In this document: positions 34,585 through 46,994 of the stretch, one piece after another
Position numbering within the stretch: position 1 is the stretch's first letter
Layout of the letters: each line of letters starts with the position of its first letter
NCBI RefSeq assembly: GCF_004664715.2
Contig: NC_051068.1
Span: forward strand, 14,396,798-14,460,797
DNA: 64,000 bases
Source of the DNA: Peromyscus leucopus
Lineage: Eukaryota > Chordata > Mammalia > Rodentia > Cricetidae
Reading direction: 5' to 3'
Position numbers and translations under genes: made by a program
Notes under the pieces: model-generated
The model's database searches: none
What the model saw: only the letters and a program-made list of their open reading frames with translations
Told to the model about the DNA's origin: nothing

Positions 34585-36069
34585 AGTCCAATGTGCTGCT
34601 GGGGACAGGTAGCTTGGTTCTTTTTCTTTAAAGGTGTCATCACAGAAGAGCAAGCTCTGCAAATGCAGTACAGGGTTCCTATGTGCATCTGTCTCTGTGT
34701 CCTCACAGCCCTTGAAATGCCTGCTCTGGGGAGGAAATGGAAAGCCTCGTGCCTGCTTTTCTTGGTTTTTCTCCCCTAAAACTCCAAAAGCATTTAAATT
34801 TAAAATAAAATTTTGTGTTAGCCAATGTATTTGTTTAAAAAACATTCTCTGTTAACATCAGAAGCCAAAAAATGTCAGAGTGAAATAATTTACTGTTTCC
34901 ATTCTCAACCCTGGCTCCTTGGCAACCTTGGAGGGAATTTCGTGCCCGCTTGGGCACCCCTGGGGTCTGTCTCTGTAAACGGCACAGCCATTGCGGGCTC
35001 TGGACCACAGAAGCAAATGTGCTTCCATCTCCTCCTAGAGGTGATTTACCAGGCCACAGGCCTGTCACTGTGAACGATGAGAAACACTGCTGAACTGTGC
35101 CCTATATATGATGCAAAGTTGTGACTATTTCCCCACGGCTCAGCTGGTTTCCCTAACAAGAAAGTCAAATGTTGTCTTATTATTTTTACTTGCATCTCTT
35201 TATCAGAGATGAGATTATTTTCAAATGACTAAAAAATCCCTTCATTGTGTTCAGTGTGAGCAGTCTATCCTTTGCTGGTCAGGGCGCTGTCCTCACAGAG
35301 TTTAAGGGTCCTGCATGGTATGAGGGAAGCTGCCAGGCACAGCCCTGTCTATCCCTTGGTGCTGACTCCTTCACCTGCCTCTCACTGACCATGCCCTCCT
35401 TGGCTTTCCTTTTATCACTGCAGTCTGGATCGGGGGTTGCTTCACTCTTGGAAACCAGAAATGATGGTCTTGTTCAGGAAGGGGTTAATGTAGGCTGTTT
35501 TATAACTTAGACTTTGAAGGAAGCAGGAGAAGGCCCAAGGGAGCACAATTTGAGAAGGTGGGAGGATGTTAGAGATTTGAAAAGTGAGCTTTTCCAACGA
35601 CAAGACCTTGGAAGGAAAATAATTATTTGTATTTTTCAAAGCAATTTACCCTGCCATAATTTCCTGCTTTTCTTTTGCCATTATTATAGGTATTTGTGTT
35701 AGAATAGAAATGCTCTTCCTATTTCTGCATTTTAGAAATCACAATTTGTGGTCATCAATGGACGGGCTTGTAAGGTGCCATGGCCATCACCGTGGCCTCG
35801 ATGCTGGACAAAGTTGGACAAGTTAGTTAAATGACTCCACAATGACTCTCAGTTAATGGCGACATTTATAGTCAGCTCCATAAGGACAGCAAAGTAAGCC
35901 AGAGACAAGGTCTAGGCAGGATGGCTTTGTATCAGGATAAAGCACATTAATGATGTCCCCAAATCACTGTTGGAAATATCATGGGCTCTGGAATCAAACA
36001 GCAAGTATGCAAACTCACAGGTCTCCTACCCCTTAGCCAGAGACTAGTTAAGTTTGTTTCTCTGACATA
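34585..36069. other. Single-copy noncoding stretch
   Basis: About 1.5 kb of mixed sequence; no repeat recognised. Overlapping short frames near 34555-34855 conflict with each other. Confidence 0.5.
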
Positions 36070-36172
36070 AACATTGGCCAGCTTCCTGATTCTCGGTCTT
36101 CATAGTGTTCATGTTTGTTCACGCTGTTCCTTCTGTTTGAAATGCTGTTCCTATCTTGACTGTTTATGTAGA
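36070..36172. repeat. Left copy of a 103-bp direct duplication
   Basis: Matches 36521-36623 at 97 of 103 positions with no indels. The core 'gctgttccttctgtttgaaa' followed by 'tgctgttcc' resembles an ancient L2 segment, but two independent L2 copies would not be this similar. Confidence 0.92.
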
Positions 36173-36520
36173 GGAAATGAGACAAGCTAGTTCCTGGAAA
36201 AATTAGGTCATATGTATGTGTGGCATAGAACAAACTTTGGGATTGCTGGTTTTTGATACCAACTTACTCATAAAAGAAAGCTTGTTAAACACTATCCAAA
36301 TTGCACTATGCTTGGTTTATAGTATGCGCAACTTACATGTGCCTACTAATATGTTAGCACATTCATTAAACCAGTTTGTGGATTTCTGGGAAAATTTAAT
36401 GAGCTCTTTCTCCCTAGAATACTTATCTGCCCCTGATTTAAAGTTAGAAAGCCTAGCTTTGTAGCAGCAGTGACGTCAGCCATGCCAAGGGGCATCTCCT
36501 ATGCCTTACTAGGTCAGGTG

Positions 36521-36623
36521 AACATTGGCCAGCTTCCTGATCCTTGGTCTTCATAGCGTTCATGTTTGTTCATGCTGTTCCTTCTGTTTGAAATGCTGTT
36601 CCTATCTCGACTGTTCATGTAGA
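36521..36623. repeat. Right copy of a 103-bp direct duplication
   Basis: Offset of exactly 451 bp from the left copy. All six differences are C/T transitions. Flanks on both sides diverge immediately, giving sharp breakpoints. Confidence 0.92.
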
Positions 36624-39600
36624 AATATATACATCTCCCCTTATCTGTCAAGGAAATTGGGAGCTGAATTTTATCCTCAGCCATTTCTGCCGATGAGCAA
36701 GAATAATGAGAAGGAACACTGTTAAATTGGGTGTGACGATGGGGGATTATAACGGGGACAAGCGTGTTTATTTATTAGTTTTAAATGAGTGACTTTCAAT
36801 CACTTCAGTCAACATTTCTGATATGAATATTTTATGTGGAATGATTGCTATTGTGTTGGGTAGTTTTGCAAATCAAAACCTATTTGCAAAACACCATCAG
36901 GCCAATATATCTTATCACAGTACTTGCATTACCCCAGGCCTTACAAATGAGTTACCGTGACTGTAGTTTCCTATTAATATGGATTCACTGATTAATTTAT
37001 TTACCTTATGAGAATTCATATAGCAAAGTACCAGTGTTCTATGACTAAGTATGAAGACATGGATTATTGGTTTTAAAATATAATCCTCAATTGTGCTCCT
37101 CCCCACACCCTGGGCTCTACATGGCCACAGATGTACCTGATAGAATCAATTATAAAATAGCCACTCAGAGAATGCATTAGCAACATTTTACAGGCTAGAT
37201 CCCAAACCCAAACCTCAGCGATTTCTGAGAATCCTCACAATTGCATCCTCGTCTGGGTCAGGGCACGGGAACCCTTGGCTCCTGATAGTTTTATTTTCTC
37301 CCCAGATAAACAATGAAAATAAAATCGGACCCCACTGTCACCTATGGAGCAGGTAAGACTTCTAAAATAGTAGCCGACTCTGAACACAGACTGAGAGCAG
37401 CTGGGGAGGCCCAAGCTGAGGTTTTTTGGAAAGCCATTTAACATTATGCATTAAGAGCCTCAGGATGTTTAGGGGAAGCATACACCTAGCCTCCCTTCTC
37501 TGCAGGTTCCCTGCGAGTCACCAAGGGGACACAAACACTATGAAGTACCCTGCTTCTGCCACTACCACACCTAAGAGAAACTGGCTCAAGTGAACAGAAA
37601 AGCTGAGGTTGAGTGAAGGGGTGGGAAAGGAGAAGACGACACACACAGCTTCTCAGCTAACCCAGCGGCCTCAGACAGGGTTCCGTATGTAGACGATCAC
37701 ACATGTATGGGGGGTAAGTGCCAAATGTCATGATAAGTCAAAAGAAATATTGGAGGACATTTATATGATATGTAATTTAAAAACTAAAAGCAATACAGAA
37801 TATAGGACACACATTTCAAATGTAAATTCATGGTGGGGGCTGTATTACAAGACCCCACTCTATGTTATTCAGGCTTTCATAGAATGGGGGCCATAAGACG
37901 AGAGCTGCCAGGTGCAGTCTGAGTGAGCAGTGAGATGTCTGCAGGCCAAGCAGCTCTCACATTCGACTAAGACTCTCAGCTATAGGTTGCTCAGTTACCC
38001 AGGGTGAATGCAGGGCTTCACCCTCTCGATCTTGAAAGACTTACAGTTAAGAAACCTCCGTTAATTGCCATGGCAACTGGTATCCTTTAGTGGATATACA
38101 TGTTTCTACCACAAGAAAATTTTAAATTAAATATGGAAAGCCTAAAGTCAAACTCTAATATGTAAATATTTTGTAGAAAAATCAATCTTTGTGAATTTAC
38201 TTTCTTACCTTGAGCTTAACTAGGTCTGAGCCCATTTATCCAAAACCCAATATTGATCTAGAATAGCCTTGTAATTTCATGAAAATGTGTAAAATTGCTA
38301 ACTTGATCTGTTAAATTGAGTAATTTAATTGAATTAGGTTGAAAATTTTAAGGTGAATCCTAACTAAAATTTATATTGGCAGCCAGAACAAATTGTATAA
38401 ACATTGAATTTTTATTTTTTTTCGGGTTTGCTAATTAAGCCAATTGAAATGCCTTAAAATGCTGAATGTATAAATCTAGTTTTAAAAATCTGAATGTGCT
38501 TGGTCATCTGTAAGTGGGATCAGACACTACAAAATCCCTGTAGAAACAATTACTGAATGGTGAAAACTTAAAAATAGAATTAGGAATTTCTTACATTCAA
38601 TTTAAAAGCAAAGAGGAGAACCAAATTTTAAATGTCTTTTATATCAAATACAAAATTTGAAACAAAAACTAAGCCCCCAGATTGATACTGTTTTCCATTT
38701 AGACGCTACTCTCAAGGATAACAAAATACATCAACAGGTATGAGAATAGATTAAAAAATAATGCAGGATAACATTATCAGTATTTAAAATTAAAATTTAA
38801 AACAAAAAGCATCCTGTGGGACAGAGAAGTTGTTTATAATAATAAAAATGCAGCAGTTGGACCCACTGTGCACAAATAAAACAACATGGAAGTGAGTCAT
38901 TTAGCAAAACCTCCAGGAGAAGTAAGACACGTGTGAATGGAAGGCTTTCCCCAGCAGCAAAAGACATCTTACAAAGCCTTAAAAGAAGTCACTGTTTTCT
39001 TACCAGGAGCCTTCACTGCAGGAAGGAGTTATCACGGGTGCTTCTTGACTTCATTGAAGTTGTGTGCTAAAAAACTGGAAATACACCACATCAAGGTGTG
39101 TTCAACTCACCCAATGCTGACCCTCCTAGCCCAGCAACAGGGCACACTGGGCATCTGATACACTCTAGAGACGAAGTAGCTGAGGAGACTGCCCAGCTCC
39201 CACACTGCCCAGCGCCAGAGGGGGCTGGATGTCAGAAACAAACATGTCTACTGATATGGGTCACTTTTGTGTGATCATGAGTTTGAAATGTTGTGATTTG
39301 AACTGTATGTATACCAGTTCCACACAGCATCACCCTACACCTCAGCCAGCATAGCCTGTAGTTGATGGCTACTTACCTTGTGACCTAACAGAGTGATCTT
39401 CAGCTTTGGTATTTTTTATCTGACTTTGGAAAACTTCCCTCACCTCTCTGGTCATCAGGTCCGTCTTTTGTGAGGTAGAGACAACAATGTGAGCTAGCTC
39501 CCGATTCTGTCAGAAGATTCGGTCCCATGAAGCTTGAGGAGGCTCTTACCACAGCTCAGAGCATGAGACAGTCGGCCTGGAAAGGTGGAGCTGGGGAGGA

Positions 39601-40269
39601 CACAATGGCAAAAAGATGCCTTCTGATCTCTTCCTTCTTCTTTTTCTTGAATGTCTGCTAGTAGGGCTTAGCATGAGATGGCCTGACCAGCTCTGCAGCT
39701 CACTTATTTACTTTTCTACATGCTTTAGTTACCAAACCCACAGAGCTCTGAGGAATCAGTGTGAAATAGCTATGGTGCAGGTAATGAGGCCTTCTCTTCC
39801 CACCCGTCTCTTCCCTCAGCCTCATCGACAACTGCTACCTCATCTTGTCCACTCTGTGCCGTCATACCAGAGTTATGAAGGACCACTGGAGCACCCCAGT
39901 CATGTCTGAATGTACAAATGGTTTATATTCAGACGCTGGTCCCCACCAAATCACCCCTGTGGCATTTACTTTGTGTATAAGTTATAGCTGAAGTGAGAAT
40001 CCTGACTGCAGCCAAACCAAAATCAGTAGAAAAGTAGAGAAGTTCTCTAACTTGCCCCAGTCCACACAGCACGTCATCTTCAGAGCCCAGCGTCTGTGTA
40101 CAGAGCATCCCCTTCCCTAGGCCTGGCAATCCTGTCAACCCCACAGAACCCAAGACCCATGTGAAATCCACACAGAATTCCTCAGAGAGCCAAAACCCTG
40201 CTAGAACTCTCAAAAGATATGTTTCCATGAAAAGTTCTTTGCTTCTCCCCCACCCAAAAAATCTCATGG
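36624..40269. other. AT-rich single-copy noncoding stretch
   Basis: About 3.6 kb with almost no recognisable repeats. The segment 38090-38900 is especially AT-rich ('aaattaaaatttaaaacaaa') and could contain old L1 debris. Frames such as 39616-39909 and 39929-40276 have no recognisable content. Confidence 0.45.
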
Positions 40270-40960
40270 TATTCATTACACCAGCAATTTAATAGAAAGA
40301 CACAATTTGAGCAGGGAGGGGGTCGTCTTTAGCTGCCCCCCCCAGTTGCTTTTTGTGCAGGTGGACTGCTCAGGGGTGGCCTCTCCCCAGCCCATCTGGT
40401 GGTTGTTTAGCTCTATTGATGTTTAGGAGCCGTCTCTCGGCATAACCACATGCCAGACAATGAGCAATTGAACTTGATGTTTGCCTTTTAAAAAGGTGTA
40501 ATCTCCTCCTGAAGTGTGGGATGTTTCACGGGAGTTTTTTCTAATTTATCTGTCATCAACACGATGTGGGCTAGGCTCCAAGCCCGACTGCAGGTCTCTT
40601 ATCACCGTCGTTTGATGAACACCTGTTTCCACCATAGAAACGTATCTGCTGAGATGCAGAATTAAAATAATTTCAACAGTGTGGGAATAATTAGGGACCT
40701 TTTTTTTTGAAAGGTCCACCTGTTCCAAATCTCACAGTGTATTTACGTCGCGGCAGCCTTTCCACTGTGTGTTCGGCACCCTAGGCATGCGTGTGCTCTG
40801 TAACAATTCTCTGGTACAGCAGTCCACTCCCTAGAACACATCTTCACTTTCAGTCGGTTGTTTAAAACAGGCCTCTCTCCAGTCATGGAGGAATTACTCC
40901 ACACATTCTTACGGAATGAAATTTTCAAATGCTCTATTATTTATGATTGATTGTGCCTTT
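40270..40960. promoter_or_regulatory. Candidate conserved noncoding element
   Basis: Transposon-free block with 'catgccagacaatgagcaat', 'cctgaagtgtgggatgtttc', 'tctaatttatctgtcatcaa', 'tatcaccgtcgtttgatgaa' and 'aattaaaataatttcaacag'. The mixture of AT cores, TGTCA/TGATG words and retained CpGs ('cgtcgcggcagc') suggests constraint. Untested. Confidence 0.33.
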
Positions 40961-42317
40961 TGTTAAGGATTTAGCTTCCTAAAAACAACAGAGCTGTGCA
41001 TCTGAAGTTAGTCATCATAGATACTGTTTGTTAAAGGAAAAGATACGGGGTCTTAGATAAGAAAGGGTTCTAGGTTGAAATGGTATATTAAAATATCTCA
41101 ATTAATAGATGTGGTATGAGAGATTGTTTTTGGAAGTACACCTCTCTATTACTGTACATTTAAGGCTGTCTCCTTCATGTGTATTGTTGGGTTCCTGACA
41201 AATGATGAGCGAGGTGGTTGTCAACTTCCATGTGAGATCACTCAGAAGCTGCAGTCCTCCACTTTATGGGGTCCTCCCTGGGCCCATCAAGCTGTGTAAT
41301 GATCCCCTCTGATCCTAGCCACACTGGCTTCAGGTTACCTTGAAGTAACCCTATATTTACACAAACATTCAGGAAAGCAAGCTCATAGGTGAGAGGAGAG
41401 TGTGTGTGTATATATATATATATGAATGTATTGCAATCCATCTTTATTTTCAGAATATAAAGTCCAAAGTTTCCATTTTTTTCCTGACAGCCATGAGGAA
41501 AGGTAACTCACCAGCTGCCTGGCCGGCTGTGCAAAGTGGCCCACGAGGCACTGAACGGCGGGAGCTTTTCAGCTGTCGGGGACATTCGGGGCAGTGGTTC
41601 TGTACACAAGACTAATTACACTAATTACTCCACACCAAAGTGTGAGCAGTAAGCATGTTTTTACAATTAGGATTTAATTCTGTAAAATCCTTTATTGGGT
41701 ACATTTAGAAACACAGCAGTTTCAGACGTACCATACAATAGGGAGTGGAGTTCTCCAAATTGAATAAATGTAAATTTCAGTTTGGGCAAATAAATTAATA
41801 AATGGCAAGTGAAACCTACATTTGTGTCATGAATGAGCACTCCCAGAAGGGGGATTTTCCAAGCAGGTGAGTGGATTGCAGATTTATGGTCATTAAGTGA
41901 CAAGGTTCTAGAGTCACTTTGCCTAAGGTCATGTGGTACCTTCACGGCTTCACTCAACTCTTACCCCAAGTGACAGCCATTATGAGGCAGAATGACATTT
42001 TTCTCCCCACATTCTGATTTCAGAAACCTGGGAACTCGTCATTTTATCCAGCGTGCACTTGGCAGATGTGACTAGGTAAAGGAACTTACAGCCTGGAGTT
42101 TATCTTAGATTGTCTTGGCAAGCTGAGTGCAGCCGCTCAGAGCCCTCAGAAGGAAGGGAGAGGCAGAGGTGGACAATGTCAGAAAGACTCAGACAGCCGT
42201 TGCTGGCTTTGAAGGTGCTGTAAGAGAACCCCAGACAAGGAGGGGTCACGCAGGAAAGTCAGGGCGTTGGATTGTGAGATGCTGGCAGCAGGTAACTTTG
42301 CCTTCCTGGGATTTCAG
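40961..42317. other. Single-copy noncoding stretch
   Basis: Contains a short GT/AT run (about 41401-41423) and a paired TAATTAC motif near 41610-41630 ('actaattacactaattactc'). Nothing else recognised. Confidence 0.5.
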
Positions 42318-42370
42318 CCCCCCACTCCCCACCCCCACCCCCCCACTCCCCACCCCCCACCCCCACCCCG
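42318..42370. repeat. C-rich tract with i-motif/G-quadruplex potential
   Basis: At least seven runs of four or more C separated by A or ACT; G runs lie on the minus strand. The pattern satisfies the usual G4 motif several times over. Confidence 0.9.
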
Positions 42371-43414
42371 AGGAAGGAAGTTGGCACTCCATCCCTTTTT
42401 TGTTGTTTTCTGTCTCCTGTGTGCTTATAGCCATGTTGGGAACCACCATGGCCTTCTGTTGGCTTCTTAGCACCTCAGGTTTCACATCTGTAAAGTGCTA
42501 ATAACATTTGCTTCCTCCAGATGTGTTTTGCAGGAAGGAAGAAGATAGTGTAGGTGCATGCTTTAAAATGATCAAATTTCAAAAAAATCACATTTTCTGT
42601 AAACTCAGTGGAACTCTTTCTCCCGTAACCTAGGAGAGGCTGGGTAGCATTTAAAGGTCTTCTCCTACCTAAGCCCTGTTAATTAATAGCTAACGACTGA
42701 AGAGGATGGAGTGTGTCCAGCTCATTAAAGAGCATCTGTTAGGATGTCTCCATCAACCAGGGGAGGGGGTCCAGCATATGACAGGGACAAGTCAAAAATC
42801 CAAGAACATAATGATATTACCAAGGTACTGGATAAGAAATGATTTCCACAGAGCTGGAGAAAGCAGAAATATTAGAACTCATTAAAGACAAAATTAGATT
42901 ACTTACAGCAAAGGGAATCTAAAATTCTATTTTTTTTCTAAAAAGATGTATATTAAAATTTTGTTCAGAGGCATTCAAATGATAAATAATTTTAATTAGG
43001 AAAAATGGAAAAGCTCTAACAATTAGGAAATAAGTTAGTAAAGTATGACTTCATGACAGGATTAAATACAATAACTGAAAATACTTGAGAAATAAGTACT
43101 GGAGAAAACAGACGCAATGCCTGAAGCATTGTAACCGCTGTGCAGACACCCGTTAGGAGGGTCCAGGAGGGGGACAGGGAGGAGCTTTCCAGACAAAAGC
43201 GCGCACAGGCAGTAGAGTGCTGGCCTTCGTCAGTCTTTTTCTGATATTCTAAACTGCATATCATTCCACTTTTATAATTCTCCTCAAGTAGCATGAACAA
43301 GGATTTACACCAGTAATATTGTCTTAAACTGGCAAGTTTACTCAACGCTGCCATTTCTTGATTGACGGCAACTTTCTCCTCTCCCTTCTGACAAGCCACT
43401 GGGTTTCATGGCCA
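42371..43414. other. Single-copy noncoding stretch
   Basis: AT-rich in its right half. A minus-strand frame of 127 codons (43016-43399) has no recognisable protein content. Confidence 0.45.
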
Positions 43415-43746
43415 TGCTGTTGAGATGCGATTGTCAACTTGACATAACTTGAGAAGAATTGTCCCGATCACATTGGCCTGTGCTCATGTCTGTGAGAAAC
43501 TTCCTAAGTGATGATTCACGGGGGAGGGCTTATCTCTAGGCAGGTGGGCCTGGCTGGATATGAAAGGCTAGTGAGCAAGCCAGAGAGCAAGCCCATACAT
43601 AAGCAGTGTCCGTCCATCGTTTCTGCTCCGGGTTCTATTTGAGTTCCTGCCGTGAATTCTCTCAATGATGGACTGGGATGTAAAATTAACCCTTTCTTCC
43701 CCTTTTGCTTTTGGTCATGGTGTTACTACAGCAACAGGAAGAAAAA
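43415..43746 (+). mobile_element. Probable MaLR-type LTR fragment
   Basis: 'gattgtcaacttgacataac', 'gattcacgggggagggctta', 'gagcaagccagagagcaagc', 'ctctcaatgatggactggga' and 'ccctttcttccccttttgct' follow a common rodent repeat with MLT/ORR-like organisation. Family assignment is from memory and uncertain. Confidence 0.55.
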
Positions 43747-44611
43747 CAGAATGGGCTAGGTGCTTTATCCTTGGTACTTCCCTGGGCAGTGTGAAAAATA
43801 CAAGTGACTAAAATCCAGTAAGGGCTTTTGTAAATTTATTAACTAGAAGGGAAGAAACATATTTAATAAACAGTATGCCCAGGCCTGGCTTATGCAGACA
43901 AGACTATGGAGTCCAGGGAAGGTGGGGTCAGATGCCTCTCAGAAGAAGTAAGACATGGGCTGAGGGACTGGAGGAACACAAGGACCTGAGTGAGCACAGG
44001 GGTGTGTTGAAGAAAGTAAGTGTTCCTGGCAGTTGAGTGGAACTTGGAAGTGGAAATCACAGAAAGTTGGGATAAAGAGGAACAGGAAGTGAGAAGGAAA
44101 GCTCAAGAACTGTTCGTACAATGTCTAGGGGCCTGGTCAGATGAATCTGGTCTGTTTTGTCATAATCCATTAGATACAAATGTTAGACTTAGAATAGGCC
44201 TGCGGTGACAGCTGAGTGTGACTCCAGGTGGAGACTCGTGCTTCCTCTTATGCTGATGTTTTAGGGTCTTGAGATAGCCTCAGGACAGATGTATTCCCCA
44301 TTACTGATGTTCACTGTACTAGGATTTAGAGAGGTTCTAACTAGCCTGCTCTTGGGCCCAGTCAGATCCCTAAGCTAAAGTTCAAAGCAGGACTCTTCAC
44401 TTTGAGTCAATTCAGGACTTGAGACAGTGCTCTGGTGCCTGTCCTATCTGGTGTCCCACCCTCGTCTCTTCAGCTTGCATTTGCTGCGCATGCTGTCTCC
44501 TGGAAAAGCACGGCTCTCTCCTGGGGTAAGAGCTGGGTCTTCCTATCTCTTACATGTGGTAAGACAAGGATGGCTTTGGAGGTCGTTGTTTCTCTTGCTC
44601 ATATGACATTG
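43747..44611. other. Single-copy noncoding stretch
   Basis: No repeat or gene recognised. Confidence 0.5.
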
Positions 44612-44683
44612 GGGATTGACCCCACAGCCTCCATACGAAAGGCAAGAGCTTTGCCACCGACCTATAGCCTCAGTGCTTTTTAT
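44612..44683 (-). mobile_element. ID-like SINE monomer, antisense
   Basis: 'attggggattgaccccacag' then 'aggcaagagctttgccaccg' is the reverse complement of an ID/tRNA-Ala-like monomer. Confidence 0.65.
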
Positions 44684-44815
44684 ACTTTGTATTTTGAGAC
44701 ATGGTCTCATTATAATTTCTGGGTGGCCTTGAACTTGCTCTGTGGGCAAGCCTTAAGGTATTCCTACCTCAGCCTCCTGAGTAGCTGGAAGGCAGGCATG
44801 TGCCATGCCACGAGC
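44684..44815 (-). mobile_element. Old B1-related SINE, antisense
   Basis: 'ttgagacatggtctcattat', 'ggtggccttgaacttgctct' and 'cagcctcctgagtagctgga' are in reverse-complement B1 order. Diverged. Adjacent to the ID monomer, in an order different from a B4 dimer. Confidence 0.65.
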
Positions 44816-46342
44816 TCTTTAAAATAACTGATTGAAAGTCCTACTCACTTGCCCCAAGCCATGTGTGGCCAGTGTTTGCTCAGAGTTCTGTGGAGATTTT
44901 TGTCAGTTTCAGGCATCGTTGCCTGAGGTATTTAGGAGGGACTGTGACAACATCCTGGATCCTCCAGTGGTGTCTACCATTTTGCCCATTTCTGCTACAC
45001 TCTCGGATCAAATGTACAGCTCTTGAGCATATGTCATATATGGCTCACGGTTTAATTCTTTCTAAGTTGTAAGTTTGTGTGTCTGGACTCAGAAGAAAAC
45101 TCCTCATCACAGGAGCTTTGTCTCCCTGGTTTGTAGTCTCCTCTGTCTGCACAGCTCTCTGAACTCTTGGCCGTGCGCGCCGCCTTCTCTTGGACTCTCT
45201 TTGGCTGTGTGTCATTAGTGGCGCTATCTGGATTCTCTCCAAATTGGCAATCTTTTTTATATAGAAAGAGCCAAAAATTGCATGCAGTTCTTGAACTGGA
45301 GCTCTAGGAGTGTGGTGAATAACGAGGTAATTACTACCCATGTGAGCTTTCATGACACCCAAATGGACTCCTAGGCATTTGCTCCCCCACCCCTTTTCAT
45401 CAAGGGCAGCATTCACTAAGACGTGACCGTCTTCTACTGAGGAAAATTTTTGCAAAGTAACAAATTAGGAGATGCCAAAATACAAGCAATTATCAAAAAG
45501 ACGACCCTTTCTTTTGGCAAATATTACACTTGGTCAAAATTCCAAGCTCCAAGTGGGTATTTTGAGTTTGACCAAGTAGTTAGTAGTAGGAAAACTCTCA
45601 AGGTCTGGGGGTGTGGGTGGACACTGCACTAATTCTGCAAGTGAGCAGACAGTACAAACAATGTCACACATCACCAAGGACAAAACAGAAGTGAAACTGC
45701 CGTCAGCGATGCTCATCCCGCAGACGTGAGACGGACACTGAGCACCACCCTGCAGGCCTTCTCCAGGACATGCTGAGCTTCAGCTTTCTTTCAGTTTTCT
45801 CACGTTGGGGCCCTTGCCCTGCACCAGGAGGATATTTGGACACTCCTGTGTGAGGAGGGCCACTACTAGGCTTTAAACCATGAGTCTTTCCCACCAAAGA
45901 GCTAGACTTTGCCTCACAATACAAAGCGGCCCCTCCGTCATTACCAGGGGCCAAAACAGTTCCTGGTTGCTTTGCTATTGCTTCTTCTCACTTCCAAAAG
46001 GAAATGTCCCTGAATGAAAGGAGCATGCTTGGCTTATTTAGTGCAGATAAATATCCACCTGTATGATATGCCAAGGCACTTACTATCGAAGGGAATGAAT
46101 GATTTCATTACTGATAGTGTGACTCTGAACTAGAACACAAGGGTCAACAATTTATAAAATAATGGTACTCAAAATGCAGAGTTCATTTTGACAACATCTG
46201 AAATATATGACAAAACTATATAAAAGAAATCTGAGGAATACAATACAATGTGGCAAAAGTTAGCACAAATGCTAACACATATTACAATAAATCTGATTAA
46301 TTAAATGTTAGATCTTTCAGATTGAGCCTCAAAATACAATCA
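44816..46342. other. Single-copy noncoding stretch
   Basis: About 1.5 kb. A minus-strand frame of 136 codons (45045-45455) ends in a basic low-complexity stretch and matches nothing I know. Confidence 0.45.
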
Positions 46343-46350
46343 AGCTACTG

Positions 46351-46591
46351 CTTTTTTTTTTTCCCCCGTCTTTTTGAGACAGGTTTTTCTGTGTAGCTTT
46401 GGAGCCTATCTTGGAACTCACTCTGTAGGCCAGGCTGGCCTCAAACTCACAGATATCTGCCTGCCTCTGCTTCCCAAGTGCTGGGATTAAAGGCGTGTGC
46501 CACCACCACCACCACCACCACCACCACCACCACCACCACACCGTCGCTGCCGCCGCCACTACCACCACCACTACCACCACCACCACCTCCC
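46351..46591 (-). mobile_element. B1 SINE, antisense, with internal CCA expansion
   Basis: Clear reverse-complement B1 ('tttgagacaggtttttctgt', 'ggccaggctggcctcaaact', 'gctgggattaaaggcgtgtg') running into a CCA-rich tract. The 8-bp repeat agctactg at 46343-46350 and 46592-46599 encloses both B1 and tract, so the expansion appears to lie inside the insertion. Confidence 0.88.
46501..46590. repeat. (CCA)n expansion at the B1 5' end
   Basis: About 13 CCA units, then a CGCTGCCGCCG interruption, then CCA/CTA units. It grew from the 'gccaccacgcc' found near the 5' end of every B1. The poly-Pro, poly-Trp and poly-His frames here are artefacts. Confidence 0.93.
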
Positions 46592-46599
46592 AGCTACTG

Positions 46600-46990
46600 A
46601 TTTTTTTTTTATAAGATGCACACCTAAAATAGAACAGTGTAGAAAGAATAAAGTAATGGAAAAGGGAAGTAAAAATATACAAAATGCAAAAAAATTAATG
46701 GTGATAACAGTAAAAATGAAGAGCCACACATTTCACATTGTTAATGTGTTCATCCCACAAAGCAGCCAGAACTACTATTCATACCTCATGGGCAAATTAC
46801 TTATATAAACTGAAATGCATAAATCAATAATCTGGCAGTTCCGGATTTTAAAACTAGTCCTGGTAGGTTTTTGTATACCTTTGAGACTTGTGTGAAACAA
46901 AATTACAGAGACACTGAGCATTATAAATGGTGGCTTAGATGAAACATGTGAGTTGCTGTACCCACCTTAAGAGCTAGTATTAAAAGACAG
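46600..46990. other. Single-copy spacer
   Basis: AT-rich; nothing recognised. Confidence 0.5.
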
Positions 46991-46994
46991 CTAC

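Noticed and set aside
36070..36623. Pair of short LTRs bounding a mini-retroelement
   Set aside because: No TG/CA termini, no primer-binding or polypurine-like sites, and the intervening 348 bp has no retroviral character.
45045..45455. 136-codon minus-strand frame
   Set aside because: Basic low-complexity middle, no family resemblance, no supporting features.
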